Shown here: piece by piece, positions 33,335 to 42,246 of the stretch
How positions within the stretch are numbered: position 1 is the first letter of the stretch
How the letters are laid out: each line of letters opens with the position of its first letter
NCBI GenBank assembly: GCA_004557405.1
Contig: SFDZ01000012.1
Span: 1 to 47,848 of the forward strand
DNA from: Bacteroidales bacterium
Lineage (GTDB): Bacteria; Bacteroidota; Bacteroidia; Bacteroidales; Paludibacteraceae
Reading direction: 5' to 3'
Length of the DNA: 47,848 bases
The notes under the pieces: generated by a model
What the model saw: only the letters and a program-made list of their open reading frames with translations
Databases searched by the model: none
What the model was told of the DNA's origin: nothing
Program-made: the position numbers and the translations under genes

Positions 33335-33365
33335 TTGGAGTTTTATCGTTTTTTTTGTATTTTTG
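33335..33365 (+). promoter_or_regulatory. Promoter of the polysaccharide locus
   Basis: TTG (33335-33337), 20-base spacer, TATTTTTG (33358-33365), a full consensus match 45 bases before the first gene. The next seven genes follow closely (gaps of 26 bases or less or small overlaps), so this may be the main locus promoter. Confidence 0.72.
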
Positions 33366-33409
33366 CCGTCCGGAAAACACACTATTATAATTAGATTATT
33401 AGTTTGGTT

Positions 33410-35377
33410 ATGAAAAAATCGCAAATTGTCGAAAGTGATATTTTTTCGCATTTTATTTCGCTGGGCTATTTGCCGCGGTGGATAGTGCTGATAATTGATG
33501 TTCTGCTGTGTGCGTTCTCGTTGTGGGTGGCGTCGGCGTTGGTTATGGGAGTGTATGTCGAACCTCCACATTTCGAATCGTTGTTGCCGCTGTGGGCTGT
33601 CTATCTGCTGTTGGTGTGCGTGTGCGTTACTACCTTTTGGATGTTTCACACCTATTCGGGCATTTTGCGCTATTCCAATTTTGTGGATATCGTGAAAGTG
33701 ATGTGTGCCGTGTTGGGGCAGTTTGTGGCCATGTTTTGCATCAACGAAGTGGCGCATGCCTTGGGTGGCAAACTGATATTTATGCGTTGGACGTTGGTGT
33801 TCTATGCCATTGTGGCGTTTTTGCTGTTGTTGCTGCTGCGCATGTCGGTCAAAGTGGTGTTCGACTATTTGGTGGCACACAACGGTCAAATGAAACCGGT
33901 GGCGGTGTATGGCACCAAATCGGCCGGCATAGGCATTGCCAAAATGATACGTTCGTCGGATAATCTGAAATTCCGCTTGGCGGCTTTCATCGACGATGTG
34001 CCCGATGTCAACAAAAAAAACATATTCGGTGTGCAGGTGCTGTCGACACACAATGCCGATAAATTGTTGCACTTTTTGGCAAAACACAAAATACGCACCA
34101 TCGTGGTGTCGCCCATCAAACTGAAAGAAATCGACCCCGAAACCGACCTCGATATATTCATCGAAAACAATATCGAAGTGCTGACGGTGCCGTCGATGAA
34201 CCAATGGCACGAAAACAGCCCGATGCCGGCAACGATGCGTCCCGACTTCAAAAATCTGCAAATAGAAGACTTGCTGGAGCGACCGGCCATCGAAATCGAA
34301 AAATCGCACATCGTGTCGCAACTGCAAGGCAAAGTGGTAATGATAACCGGTGCTGCCGGGTCGATAGGCTCCGAAATCGTGCGCCAACTGGTCAATTACA
34401 AACCGAAACTAATCGTGCTGTACGATAATGCCGAGACACCGCTCCACAATTTGCGTTTGGAGTTGGAGGAACGCAAGACGCATTGCCCGTATGTGCTGTG
34501 CATCGGCGATATGCGCAATCGGTCGCGCCTCGAAAACGTCATTACAACCTATCGCCCAAATATTATTTACCATGCGGCAGCCTACAAACATGTGCCGATG
34601 ATGGAGGACGCTCCGAGCGAGTGTGTCATGGCCAATGTGATGGGCACGCGCTATATAGCCGATTTGGCGGTGGAAAACGGTGTTGAAGCCTTTGTGATGG
34701 TATCGACCGACAAGGCTGTCAATCCCACCAATGTGATGGGCGCCTCGAAACGCATAGCCGAGATTTATGTGCAATCGCTGTTCCGCAAGATGGCACGCAC
34801 CAATGCATCGACCACCAAATTCATTACCACACGTTTTGGCAATGTGCTTGGCTCCAATGGGTCGGTCATCCCGCTGTTTCGCCATCAGATAGAAAAGGGT
34901 GGCCCCGTAACCGTAACGCATCCCGACATCATACGTTACTTTATGACCATCCCCGAGGCGTGCCAATTGGTGTTGGAGGCCGGATCGATGGGCGAAGGTG
35001 GCGAAATATTCGTTTTCGACATGGGGCGCCCTGTCAAGATTGTCGATTTGGCACGCAAAATGATACGGTTGGCGGGCTATCGTCCCGAAATCGATATTCC
35101 AATCACTTATACAGGATTGCGCCCCGGCGAAAAACTTTACGAAGAGTTGCTGAATGCGAAAGAGGTAACGCAGCCGACCTATAACGAAAAAATACTGATT
35201 GCTACCGTGCGCGAATACGAGTTCGATGATATTGTGAACGACATCGATCGCCTAATCGAATACGCCCGCTTGTATAAGAGTTATTTGGTGGTGTCGCAGA
35301 TGAAACGCATCGTGCCGGAATTTATCAGCAAAAATTCGCAATTTGAACGTCTTGATATTGAATCTAATCAGCAATGA
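33410..35377 (+). CDS. WbpM/PglF/CapD-type UDP-HexNAc 4,6-dehydratase (membrane-bound)
   Basis: A 655-residue protein of the long FlaA1/CapD family. Four N-terminal membrane helices (about 20-150) are followed by a CoA-binding-like domain (VAVYGTKSAGIGIAKMI). The catalytic SDR domain has its NAD loop GAAGSIGS at 314-321. The active site shows STDKAVNPTNVMGASKR: Asp-Lys are present and Met takes the place of the usual Tyr, as in WbpM/PglF dehydratases. These remove water from UDP-GlcNAc to give the 4-keto-6-deoxy sugar for bacillosamine- or FucNAc-type residues. The ATG at 33410 is preferred over a TTG six bases upstream. It starts the polysaccharide locus and overlaps the next gene by four bases. 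Confidence 0.92.
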   Translation: MKKSQIVESDIFSHFISLGYLPRWIVLIIDVLLCAFSLWVASALVMGVYVEPPHFESLLPLWAVYLLLVCVCVTTFWMFHTYSGILRYSNFVDIVKVMCAVLGQFVAMFCINEVAHALGGKLIFMRWTLVFYAIVAFLLLLLLRMSVKVVFDYLVAHNGQMKPVAVYGTKSAGIGIAKMIRSSDNLKFRLAAFIDDVPDVNKKNIFGVQVLSTHNADKLLHFLAKHKIRTIVVSPIKLKEIDPETDLDIFIENNIEVLTVPSMNQWHENSPMPATMRPDFKNLQIEDLLERPAIEIEKSHIVSQLQGKVVMITGAAGSIGSEIVRQLVNYKPKLIVLYDNAETPLHNLRLELEERKTHCPYVLCIGDMRNRSRLENVITTYRPNIIYHAAAYKHVPMMEDAPSECVMANVMGTRYIADLAVENGVEAFVMVSTDKAVNPTNVMGASKRIAEIYVQSLFRKMARTNASTTKFITTRFGNVLGSNGSVIPLFRHQIEKGGPVTVTHPDIIRYFMTIPEACQLVLEAGSMGEGGEIFVFDMGRPVKIVDLARKMIRLAGYRPEIDIPITYTGLRPGEKLYEELLNAKEVTQPTYNEKILIATVREYEFDDIVNDIDRLIEYARLYKSYLVVSQMKRIVPEFISKNSQFERLDIESNQQ

Positions 35378-36486
35378 CCGCTATTTTGCAATTTTTATAC
35401 GACTATCCGTTCCTGTTTGCCGCCATCACGGCCGCATTGGGAGCGGTGTTTATGCCTACGGTCATTCGTGTCGCACGCGAGAAGAAATTCGTTGTCAAAC
35501 CCAATAAACGCACTTCGCACATAGGTTTGGTGCCTGCCGTGGGCGGTTTGGACATCTTTATCTCGTTTCTTATCTTTTTTGTAATTTTTGCATTCAACCA
35601 TTTGCCGCAATCGCACTATTTGTTGGTGGGCGTTACGTTGATACTGATCACCGGCTTTGTTGATGATTTGATCGATTTGACTGTCGTCGGGAAACTGTTT
35701 GGCGAAGTGTTGGCCGGCATTTTTCTGATAGTGTTGGCCGATGTGCGCATGCCGAGTCTGTTTGGTATGTTCGGCATCGGCGAGTTGCCGTTGGTGTGGA
35801 GTTATGTTTGCTCGTTGGCTACATTCATCGTCATAACGAATGCGCTCAACCTGATAGACGGTGTCGATGGGCTGGCGTCGGGGTTGGGCATGCTCTATTG
35901 TTGTGTGTTCGCACTCTATTTTCAGCAGGTTGGCGAACCCGAAACGGCTATGTTGTGTTACGCCTTGTTGGGCGCGTTGGCGGTTTTCTTTTGCTATAAT
36001 GTGTTTGGCGGATCGCGTCGTAAGATATTCATGGGCGATTCCGGCTCGTTGTTGCTGGGTTTTATGATGTCGTGGTTTGTCTTTCGGTTTATGCAGATAA
36101 ATGCCTTGCCGACGACTCCCGCTGTGTGGCGCTGGCAGGCTACTCCGGCTGTAGCGTTTTGTGTCTTGTTCGTGCCGCTGTTCGACACCCTGCGTGTGAT
36201 GTTGACGCGCATCAAGAAACGTAAGTCGCCATTTTCGGCCGACCGCAACCATATTCATCATTTGCTTTTGTGTTTAGGACTGCAACATCGTCAGGTAACG
36301 GGTGTCTTGTTAGGCGTGTCGCTGCTGTTTGTGGCGTTGGCCTATGTCGGTCGGATGTGGCGCAACGAGATATTGTTGCTGGTGGCATTTGCCGTGGGCA
36401 CCGCCTTGATATTGCTGGTGTGGCGTTTGGTAGATAGGAAACGACGCCAAACCGAAAATTTGAAAACAAAACAATCAAATATATAA
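35374..36486 (+). CDS. WecA/TagO-type undecaprenyl-phosphate HexNAc-1-phosphate transferase
   Basis: A 370-residue polytopic membrane enzyme (about ten helices) that starts glycan synthesis by linking a sugar-1-phosphate to undecaprenyl phosphate. Family motifs are seen: PAVGGLDIFISF, ITGFVDDLIDLT (the aspartate pair), ITNALNLIDGVDGLASG, IFMGDSGSLLLGF, and the cytoplasmic histidine motif DRNHIHHLLL. It belongs to the MraY/WecA group (glycosyl transferase family 4 in Pfam), more like WecA than MraY because of the HIHH motif and the locus. Its ATG overlaps the previous stop (ATGA), suggesting coupled translation. The donor sugar cannot be read from sequence. Confidence 0.92.
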   Translation: MTAILQFLYDYPFLFAAITAALGAVFMPTVIRVAREKKFVVKPNKRTSHIGLVPAVGGLDIFISFLIFFVIFAFNHLPQSHYLLVGVTLILITGFVDDLIDLTVVGKLFGEVLAGIFLIVLADVRMPSLFGMFGIGELPLVWSYVCSLATFIVITNALNLIDGVDGLASGLGMLYCCVFALYFQQVGEPETAMLCYALLGALAVFFCYNVFGGSRRKIFMGDSGSLLLGFMMSWFVFRFMQINALPTTPAVWRWQATPAVAFCVLFVPLFDTLRVMLTRIKKRKSPFSADRNHIHHLLLCLGLQHRQVTGVLLGVSLLFVALAYVGRMWRNEILLLVAFAVGTALILLVWRLVDRKRRQTENLKTKQSNI

Positions 36487-36488
36487 TC

Positions 36489-37727
36489 ATGACGATAGCC
36501 GTAGCAGGAACCGGATATGTGGGATTGTCGATAGCGACATTGCTGGCACAATATAATAGGGTGTTGGCCGTTGATGTCGTACCCGAAAAAGTTGAACTCA
36601 TCAATCAACGTCGGTCGCCCATTCAGGACGAATATATCGAACGCTATCTGGCCGAAAAAGACCTCGACCTGACAGCCACGCTCGATGCCGAAACCGCTTA
36701 TCGGCAAGCCGATTTCGTCGTCATAGCCACTCCGACGAATTACGACAGCCGTCGAAACTATTTCGATACATCGGCCGTCGAATCGGTCATCGCATTGGTG
36801 CAGCAATGCAATCCGCAGGCCGTGATGGTCATCAAATCGACCGTGCCCGTGGGCTACACCGAGGGCGTGCGACAAAAATTCGGCACGCGCAACATATTGT
36901 TCGCACCGGAATTTTTGCGCGAGAGCAAAGCGCTGTACGACAATTTATATCCGAGTCGCATCATCGTCGGCACCGATTTGGCCGATGACGCGCTTACTGC
37001 TTCGGCACACCGTTTTGCCGATTTGTTGAAACAAGGCGCTTTGAAACCCGACATCGAAACACTGTTTATGGGTTTCACCGAGGCCGAAGCGGTGAAACTT
37101 TTTGCAAATACCTATTTGGCGCTGCGTGTCAGTTACTTCAACGAATTGGATACATACGCCGAAATGAAAGGGCTTGATACACAGTCGATTATCAAGGGTG
37201 TTTGTCTCGATCCGCGCATTGGCGACTACTACAACAATCCCTCGTTCGGCTATGGCGGATATTGTCTGCCGAAAGATACCAAGCAGTTGCTTGCCAACTA
37301 TCGCGATGTGCCCGAAAATTTGATAGAAGCCATTGTCGAAAGCAATCGCACACGCAAGGATTTTATAGCCGACCGCGTATTGGCCAAAGCCGGTTATTAC
37401 GACTATTACAACCACGGCGAATACAATGTCGGCGACGAAAAAACGTGTGTCATCGGCGTATATCGTTTGACGATGAAGAGCCATTCCGACAACTTTCGTC
37501 AATCGAGCATACAGGGCATCATGAAACGCATCAAAGCCAAGGGCGCACAGGTTATCATCTACGAACCAACCCTCGACGACGGTAGCACTTTCTTTGGCAG
37601 TGTGGTAGTCAACGACCTAGCGCAATTCAAAACACAAAGTCAGGCCATCATTGCCAATCGCTACGACGACTGCTTGAACGATGTGAAAGAAAAAGTTTAT
37701 ACCAGAGATATTTTTAGAAAAGATTGA
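36489..37727 (+). CDS. ugd: UDP-glucose 6-dehydrogenase
   Basis: A 412-residue NAD-dependent dehydrogenase that oxidises UDP-glucose to UDP-glucuronate. The Rossmann start is IAVAGTGYVGLSIATLL, followed by the middle domain (LFAPEFLRESKALYDN) with KLFANTYLALRVSYFNEL. The active-site cysteine is Cys259 in FGYGGYCLPKDTKQL, the form seen in E. coli Ugd. The C-terminal UDP-binding domain is complete (IIYEPTLDDGSTFFGS). It begins two bases after the WecA-like gene and its stop overlaps the upstream region of the next dehydrogenase. With that second dehydrogenase, the locus makes two uronic acid precursors. Confidence 0.94.
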   Translation: MTIAVAGTGYVGLSIATLLAQYNRVLAVDVVPEKVELINQRRSPIQDEYIERYLAEKDLDLTATLDAETAYRQADFVVIATPTNYDSRRNYFDTSAVESVIALVQQCNPQAVMVIKSTVPVGYTEGVRQKFGTRNILFAPEFLRESKALYDNLYPSRIIVGTDLADDALTASAHRFADLLKQGALKPDIETLFMGFTEAEAVKLFANTYLALRVSYFNELDTYAEMKGLDTQSIIKGVCLDPRIGDYYNNPSFGYGGYCLPKDTKQLLANYRDVPENLIEAIVESNRTRKDFIADRVLAKAGYYDYYNHGEYNVGDEKTCVIGVYRLTMKSHSDNFRQSSIQGIMKRIKAKGAQVIIYEPTLDDGSTFFGSVVVNDLAQFKTQSQAIIANRYDDCLNDVKEKVYTRDIFRKD

Positions 37728-37729
37728 AA

Positions 37730-39022
37730 ATGAATCAGGAACATACAATTGCAGTGATTGGTTTAGGCTATGTCGGTTTGCCGTTGGCCATAGAATTTGG
37801 CAAAAAATATCGTGTTGTCGGATTCGATGTGAATAGTCGGCGTGTGGCCGAACTCGAACGTGGCGAAGACCATACGCTCGAAGCCGATTTGGTAGGCATG
37901 CGACAAGCAGTGGAGTTGTATAAAACTACGCAACGGTGCGGATTGTCGTTCTCGTGCGATGCGAACGAGTTGCTACAAGCGAATATTTTTATTGTAACCG
38001 TGCCGACACCCATCGATCGTTTCAACAATCCCGACCTGACACCGCTGCTGAATGCTTCGGCAATGATTGGTAAGGTGCTGAAAAAGAATGATATAGTCAT
38101 CTACGAATCGACAGTTTATCCGGGCTGCACCGAAGACGATTGTGTGCCGGTGCTGGAACAAGCGTCGGGGTTGGTGTTCAATCGCGATTTCTTTTGTGGC
38201 TATTCGCCGGAACGCATCAATCCCGGCGACAAAGTCAATACACTGACAAAGATTAAAAAAATCACTTCCGGTTCGACACCCGCCACAGCCGATATTGTCG
38301 ATGCTCTATACAACTCGATACTCGAAAATGGCACGCATCGAGCGCCCAATATCAAAGTTGCCGAGGCTGCCAAAGCCGTCGAAAACTCGCAGCGTGATGT
38401 CAATATCTCGTTTATGAACGAATTGGCGCTGATTTGCGACCGTGTTGGTATCGACACGAATGATGTCATTGAAGCCGCCGGCACAAAATGGAATTTTCTG
38501 AAATATCGTCCCGGCTTGGTTGGTGGGCATTGCATCAGTGTCGATCCGTACTATTTGGCGCATAAAGCCAAGGCATTGGGCTACAATCCGGAAGTCATCC
38601 TGTCGGGACGACGTGTAAATAACAGCATTGCCAAATTCATAGCCGACAAAACCTTGAAACTGATGATTCAAAAAGATCATAAAATCAAGAATGCCAATGT
38701 GTTGATGTTGGGCGTTACATTCAAAGAAAATTGTCCGGATTGCCGAAATACCAAAGTGGTGGATATAGCCACCGAACTGGAAGAATTTGGGTGTCAAGTC
38801 GATATTTACGACCCGTGGGCTGATGCCGCACTTGTGCAACGCGAATACGGCAAGGCAGTGATAGCCGCCGTCGATCCCGACAAACATTATGAAGCCGTGA
38901 TTGCCTGTGTGGCGCACGATCAATTCCGTACATTCGATTTTGCCAAATACAAAGCCCAAAATGCGGTGATTTTCGATGTGAAAAACTTTATTGATCGCTC
39001 CTTGGTCGATGCCCGTTTGTAA
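37730..39022 (+). CDS. TviB/WbpO-type UDP-N-acetylhexosamine 6-dehydrogenase
   Basis: A 430-residue nucleotide-sugar dehydrogenase. It opens with the Rossmann motif IAVIGLGYVGLPLAIEF; FIVTVPTPID and ESTVYPGCTED follow. The active-site Cys268 lies in GLVGGHCISVDPYYLAHKA, the variant typical of the TviB/WbpO/WbpA group that oxidises UDP-GlcNAc or UDP-GalNAc rather than UDP-glucose. The C-terminal domain ends in VIFDVKNFIDRSLVDARL. The ATG at 37730 comes two bases after the ugd stop; a TTG six bases earlier is possible. Which epimer it uses is not decidable here. Confidence 0.92.
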   Translation: MNQEHTIAVIGLGYVGLPLAIEFGKKYRVVGFDVNSRRVAELERGEDHTLEADLVGMRQAVELYKTTQRCGLSFSCDANELLQANIFIVTVPTPIDRFNNPDLTPLLNASAMIGKVLKKNDIVIYESTVYPGCTEDDCVPVLEQASGLVFNRDFFCGYSPERINPGDKVNTLTKIKKITSGSTPATADIVDALYNSILENGTHRAPNIKVAEAAKAVENSQRDVNISFMNELALICDRVGIDTNDVIEAAGTKWNFLKYRPGLVGGHCISVDPYYLAHKAKALGYNPEVILSGRRVNNSIAKFIADKTLKLMIQKDHKIKNANVLMLGVTFKENCPDCRNTKVVDIATELEEFGCQVDIYDPWADAALVQREYGKAVIAAVDPDKHYEAVIACVAHDQFRTFDFAKYKAQNAVIFDVKNFIDRSLVDARL

Positions 39023-39035
39023 ACAATAGTAGTTC

Positions 39036-40406
39036 GTGAATCTGATTGATAAAATACTCTTCCGCATGCACCTTAGCGAGACCAAGCAGAAGGTCGTTCG
39101 CAACCTCTTTTGGGCGGTTACGGGTAAGGTCGTTACTTTGCTGGGTAGTTTGTTGGTGGGTATTTTTGTGGCGCGCTACCTCGGTCCCGAGCAGTACGGA
39201 CTGATGAACTATGTGGTCAGTTTTGTTGCGCTCTTCCAAGTCTTTGCTTCTTTCGGGCTGGATAACATCGAGATTCGCGAGGAGTCCAAGTGCAAAGGTA
39301 CGGGCGAGAAGGGTAGAGCACCCGGCGTAGAGGCGAATACCATCCTCGGTACGGCGTTCGGACTGCGGTTTATCTTCGCCGGCATCACCATGCTGTTCGT
39401 TATCCTCACAGCATGGCTCTTCGAGGCAGACACCTTCACCAAGTGGATGATTACGCTCTATTCGCTGAGCATGATTATGAACACTTTTGGTGTCATCCGC
39501 AACTATTTCACTTCTATTGTTTGGAACGAGTATATCGTCAAAACCGAGATTAGCCGTACCATCATCGGGGCGTTAATCAAGGTCGTCTTATTGCTCCTCC
39601 ACGCGCATTTGGCATGGTTCATCGCCGCCACACTCTTCGATACCATTCTCATTGCCGGTGGCTACCTCCTCTCCTATCGCAAACAAATCGCCTCTCCCCG
39701 TCTCTGGACTTTCGATCTCCCCACCGCCAAATACCTCATCAAGGAATCCTTTCCCCTCCTCCTCTCCGGTGCAGCTGTGGTGGTATATCAAAAGATAGAC
39801 CAAGTGATGATTGGTAACATGATAGACAAAGCCTCGGTGGGCTATTACGCGGTGGCAGAATCTATTGCGGGTATGCTAATCTTTATTCCGACCATCCTTT
39901 CGCAAACAATCATGCCTATCTTGATTCAAAATTATCAAGTGAATAAAGAGCAGTATCAAGTAAAAGCACAGTTGTTTATGGATGTTACGATTTGGTTGTG
40001 CATTATCATGTGTTTGATAGTATCCCTTTTGGCACCATTCGTAATTCGTTTGCTGTATGGCTCGCAGTATGAATCGTCCATATTACTTCTTCAAGTCTGT
40101 GTATTCAAGGTAATCGGATACGCTTTTGCACAGGTAACAGGAGCAATGATTATTACCGAAGGCAAACAAAAATATGTGGTTATTAGAAATATCATTGGCT
40201 GTGTCTGTGCTATATTGCTCAACTTACTACTTTTGCCACGATATGGCGTATTAGGGGCGGCTTTTGCCTCTATTATTGCATCAGTTACAGTAGGATATGT
40301 AGCTCATGCTTTGGTGCCATCATATCATCAAATATGTAAAATGCAAACGATGTCCATATTCAAAGGATGGCTCAATGTGTTTAGAATAAAAGAAGTTTTT
40401 CAATAA
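39036..40406 (+). CDS. Wzx-type polysaccharide flippase
   Basis: A 456-residue membrane protein with about 12-14 helices of the MATE/polysaccharide-transport superfamily. The N terminus (LFWAVTGKVVTLLGSLLVGIFVARYLGPEQYGLMNYVVSF) is the usual Polysacc_synt start. It moves lipid-linked repeat units across the inner membrane. The start is a GTG at 39036, 13 bases after the previous stop. The base composition changes inside the gene: the first half is GC-rich with CTC/TCT codons, and from about 39790 on it becomes AT-rich. This suggests a recombination joint between the conserved and variable parts of the locus. Confidence 0.9.
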   Translation: MNLIDKILFRMHLSETKQKVVRNLFWAVTGKVVTLLGSLLVGIFVARYLGPEQYGLMNYVVSFVALFQVFASFGLDNIEIREESKCKGTGEKGRAPGVEANTILGTAFGLRFIFAGITMLFVILTAWLFEADTFTKWMITLYSLSMIMNTFGVIRNYFTSIVWNEYIVKTEISRTIIGALIKVVLLLLHAHLAWFIAATLFDTILIAGGYLLSYRKQIASPRLWTFDLPTAKYLIKESFPLLLSGAAVVVYQKIDQVMIGNMIDKASVGYYAVAESIAGMLIFIPTILSQTIMPILIQNYQVNKEQYQVKAQLFMDVTIWLCIIMCLIVSLLAPFVIRLLYGSQYESSILLLQVCVFKVIGYAFAQVTGAMIITEGKQKYVVIRNIIGCVCAILLNLLLLPRYGVLGAAFASIIASVTVGYVAHALVPSYHQICKMQTMSIFKGWLNVFRIKEVFQ

Positions 40407-40425
40407 TAATGAATGTTATATAGTT

Positions 40426-41394
40426 ATGAGTGTCATTATCAAATGGAAGAGATATTTATATAATTTGTATACGGCCATTGTTGAGTATTCCAAGGATGCA
40501 AGATTGTATATACATAATTCTTTAATAGATGGGTATTCAAAGACAGAAGATCGCTTTTTGGGTAAAATCACATTGAATGCTCATGTTATTGAAAAAGGAA
40601 TTACTATGCCCAATAGACGTTTTGGATTTGGACAAGACAAAATACGTTCTTTGGTATTGCTTTGTAATGAGTATGTTGAATGTGGTTATAACATTCATCA
40701 GCCCTTATTTGAGTCTGCGGTTAGCGTAATATCTGAATACAATGATCTGCATGCTAAAAACAATGTGCCAATCGAAGAAAAACTACAAAATGAAATAAAT
40801 AATTTTTTAGCCAAATTCCCAGATATAGATATTCATCCCCAACCATTAGTAAAAAGAGAGGAAATCTTCTATAGAGGAGATTTTTTATATGTTGCTCAAC
40901 ATCGGCATTGTATTAGAAATTTTAAAGGTCATGTAGAGGAAGATAAACTACGCGATGCTATTTCATTAGCTCAAACATCACCTTCAGCATGTAATCGTCA
41001 GCCAGTACGAGTTTATGTAATTCAAAATACTCGACAAAAAAATGATTTGTTTGAGACTATTACTTCAATGCAAAGAGGAAATAGAGGTTTTGGACATAAT
41101 GCAGATAAATTATTAATTATTGCAGTTGAAATGGACACATACAATGGATTAGGGGAAAGAAATCAAATGTATGTAGATGGTGGTATCTATACAATGAATA
41201 TGATGTATTCATTGCAATATTATGGTATTTCATCCTGTATATTGAGTAGTGCATTGTTGCCACATGATTTTTCTATAAAGTTCTTGAAAGAAAATGAAAT
41301 AGTTTGCTCTATGCTGTTAATAGGAAATTGCCCTGACGAGTTTCTTGTTGCTCGTTCGCTCAAACGTGATCCCATTGTAACTACAATGTACTAA
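40426..41394 (+). CDS. Nitroreductase-family protein in the polysaccharide locus
   Basis: A 322-residue protein, AT-rich. The C-terminal half (about 155-322) is a nitroreductase/FMN-binding fold: HRHCIRNFKGHVEEDKLRDAISLAQTSPSACNRQPVRVYVI is the flavin-binding start and the later MYVDGGIYTMNMMYSLQYYGISSCIL fits the fold. The N-terminal 150 residues are helical, without a family I recognise. Nitroreductase-like genes occur in some exopolysaccharide and teichoic-type loci, but their reaction there is not known to me; a redox step on a sugar or lipid carrier is only a guess. It starts 19 bases after the flippase. Confidence 0.8.
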   Translation: MSVIIKWKRYLYNLYTAIVEYSKDARLYIHNSLIDGYSKTEDRFLGKITLNAHVIEKGITMPNRRFGFGQDKIRSLVLLCNEYVECGYNIHQPLFESAVSVISEYNDLHAKNNVPIEEKLQNEINNFLAKFPDIDIHPQPLVKREEIFYRGDFLYVAQHRHCIRNFKGHVEEDKLRDAISLAQTSPSACNRQPVRVYVIQNTRQKNDLFETITSMQRGNRGFGHNADKLLIIAVEMDTYNGLGERNQMYVDGGIYTMNMMYSLQYYGISSCILSSALLPHDFSIKFLKENEIVCSMLLIGNCPDEFLVARSLKRDPIVTTMY

Positions 41395-41420
41395 TTATTA
41401 TCAATCGCATTGTGTGTAAT

Positions 41421-41966
41421 ATGAAAATCAAAAAGTATATACGTTCTTGGTTAAATTCGCGTGAGTGGTTATTTATTGTTTTGTTAAAGCACACGCCTTC
41501 GCGCCATTTACGTAGGGCTATGTTGCGCAGCAAAGGAGCCACGATAGAAAAAGATGTGGCGATGTTTGCCTCCATAGAGGTGCGCAACCCCATGGGATTA
41601 ACGATTGGGCACGGTTGCAGCATTGGCCCCAAAGTCCTTTTGGATGCACGCAAAGGCTTAACGCTTGGCAAAAGCGTTACAATAGCATACGATGCTATCG
41701 TATGGACCTTGCACCATGATATGCAAGCCAAAGATTTCCGAACCATTGGTGCCCCAACAATAATAGATGATTATGCTTGGATTTGTAGTAGAGCAATCCT
41801 GTTGCCGGGCGTACACATCGGCAAAGGAGCAGTTGTGGCATCGGGGGCGGTAGTAACACACGATATCCCTCCTCATGAAGTTTGGGGAGGCATCCCTGCC
41901 AAGAAAATCGGTGAACGAACAAAAGACTTAGACTATTCCGCATACGGCTATGTACACATGGTGTAA
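41421..41966 (+). CDS. Hexapeptide-repeat acyltransferase (WbbJ/colanic-acid type)
   Basis: A 181-residue left-handed beta-helix acetyltransferase that likely adds an O-acetyl group to the glycan or its precursor. Residues about 45-160 hold imperfect hexapeptide repeats (SIEVRNPMGLTIGHGCSIGPKVLLDARKGLTLGKSVTIAYDAIVW). The catalytic His region appears as WTLHHDM, and the C-terminal repeats are WICSRAILLPGVHIGKGAVVASGAVVTHDIPPHEVWGGIPAKKIG. The ATG at 41421 is preferred to a GTG nine bases upstream. The end of its C-terminal repeat region resembles the fragment at 47299-47518, but that is a different member. It closes the first run of genes before the ATPase insertion. Confidence 0.9.
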   Translation: MKIKKYIRSWLNSREWLFIVLLKHTPSRHLRRAMLRSKGATIEKDVAMFASIEVRNPMGLTIGHGCSIGPKVLLDARKGLTLGKSVTIAYDAIVWTLHHDMQAKDFRTIGAPTIIDDYAWICSRAILLPGVHIGKGAVVASGAVVTHDIPPHEVWGGIPAKKIGERTKDLDYSAYGYVHMV

Positions 41967-42020
41967 CACAGAACGAATGTATCTCTCGCTATCTCTCACT
42001 TACACATCAATCATAAGAAA

Positions 42021-42080
42021 AGAGAGTAGGATATAAAAAATATGATGGCAAATTACACAAGAATTACACGTTAAGAAAAG
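42021..42080 (+). repeat. Imperfect direct repeat, left copy, flanking the ATPase gene
   Basis: About 60 bases beginning AGAGAGTA and containing AATTACAC, GAAT and ACGTTAAG in order. The same order and spacing recur at 43560-43620, just after the ATPase gene. The middle of the two copies is diverged. Confidence 0.5.
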
Positions 42081-42180
42081 TATCTGAACAACTTTGGATG
42101 TTTTTATTGAATAAAGAAACATTATCTATGTTGTATTATGAGTTTTGTATTCCGATAATTAACGTACCTTTTGGATCGCT
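42081..42180. other. Non-coding spacer before the ATPase operators
   Basis: Part of the 332-base gap between the acyltransferase and the ATPase. It is AT-rich; no gene or terminator is seen. Confidence 0.5.
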
Positions 42181-42241
42181 ATTCCAGAAAAAGGCGTAAA
42201 ATTTGGATTATAATTCCCAAAAATGGCGTAAAAATTGGAAT
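42181..42241 (+). promoter_or_regulatory. Tandem operator-like dyads upstream of the ATPase
   Basis: Two copies 32 bases apart share ATTCC, an A-rich stretch with GGCGTAAAA, and TTGGA(A)T. In each, ATTCC and GGAT/GGAAT form an inverted repeat. The second copy ends 6 bases before the -33 box, a place suited to a regulator. A weaker third match (AAAAAGTCGTA) overlaps the promoter. Confidence 0.55.
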
Positions 42242-42246
42242 ATGTA

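Noticed and set aside
33050..34387. Long upstream extension of the padR frame on the minus strand
   Set aside because: It runs antisense to the dehydratase gene; PadR proteins are about 110 residues and the family start is at 33049.
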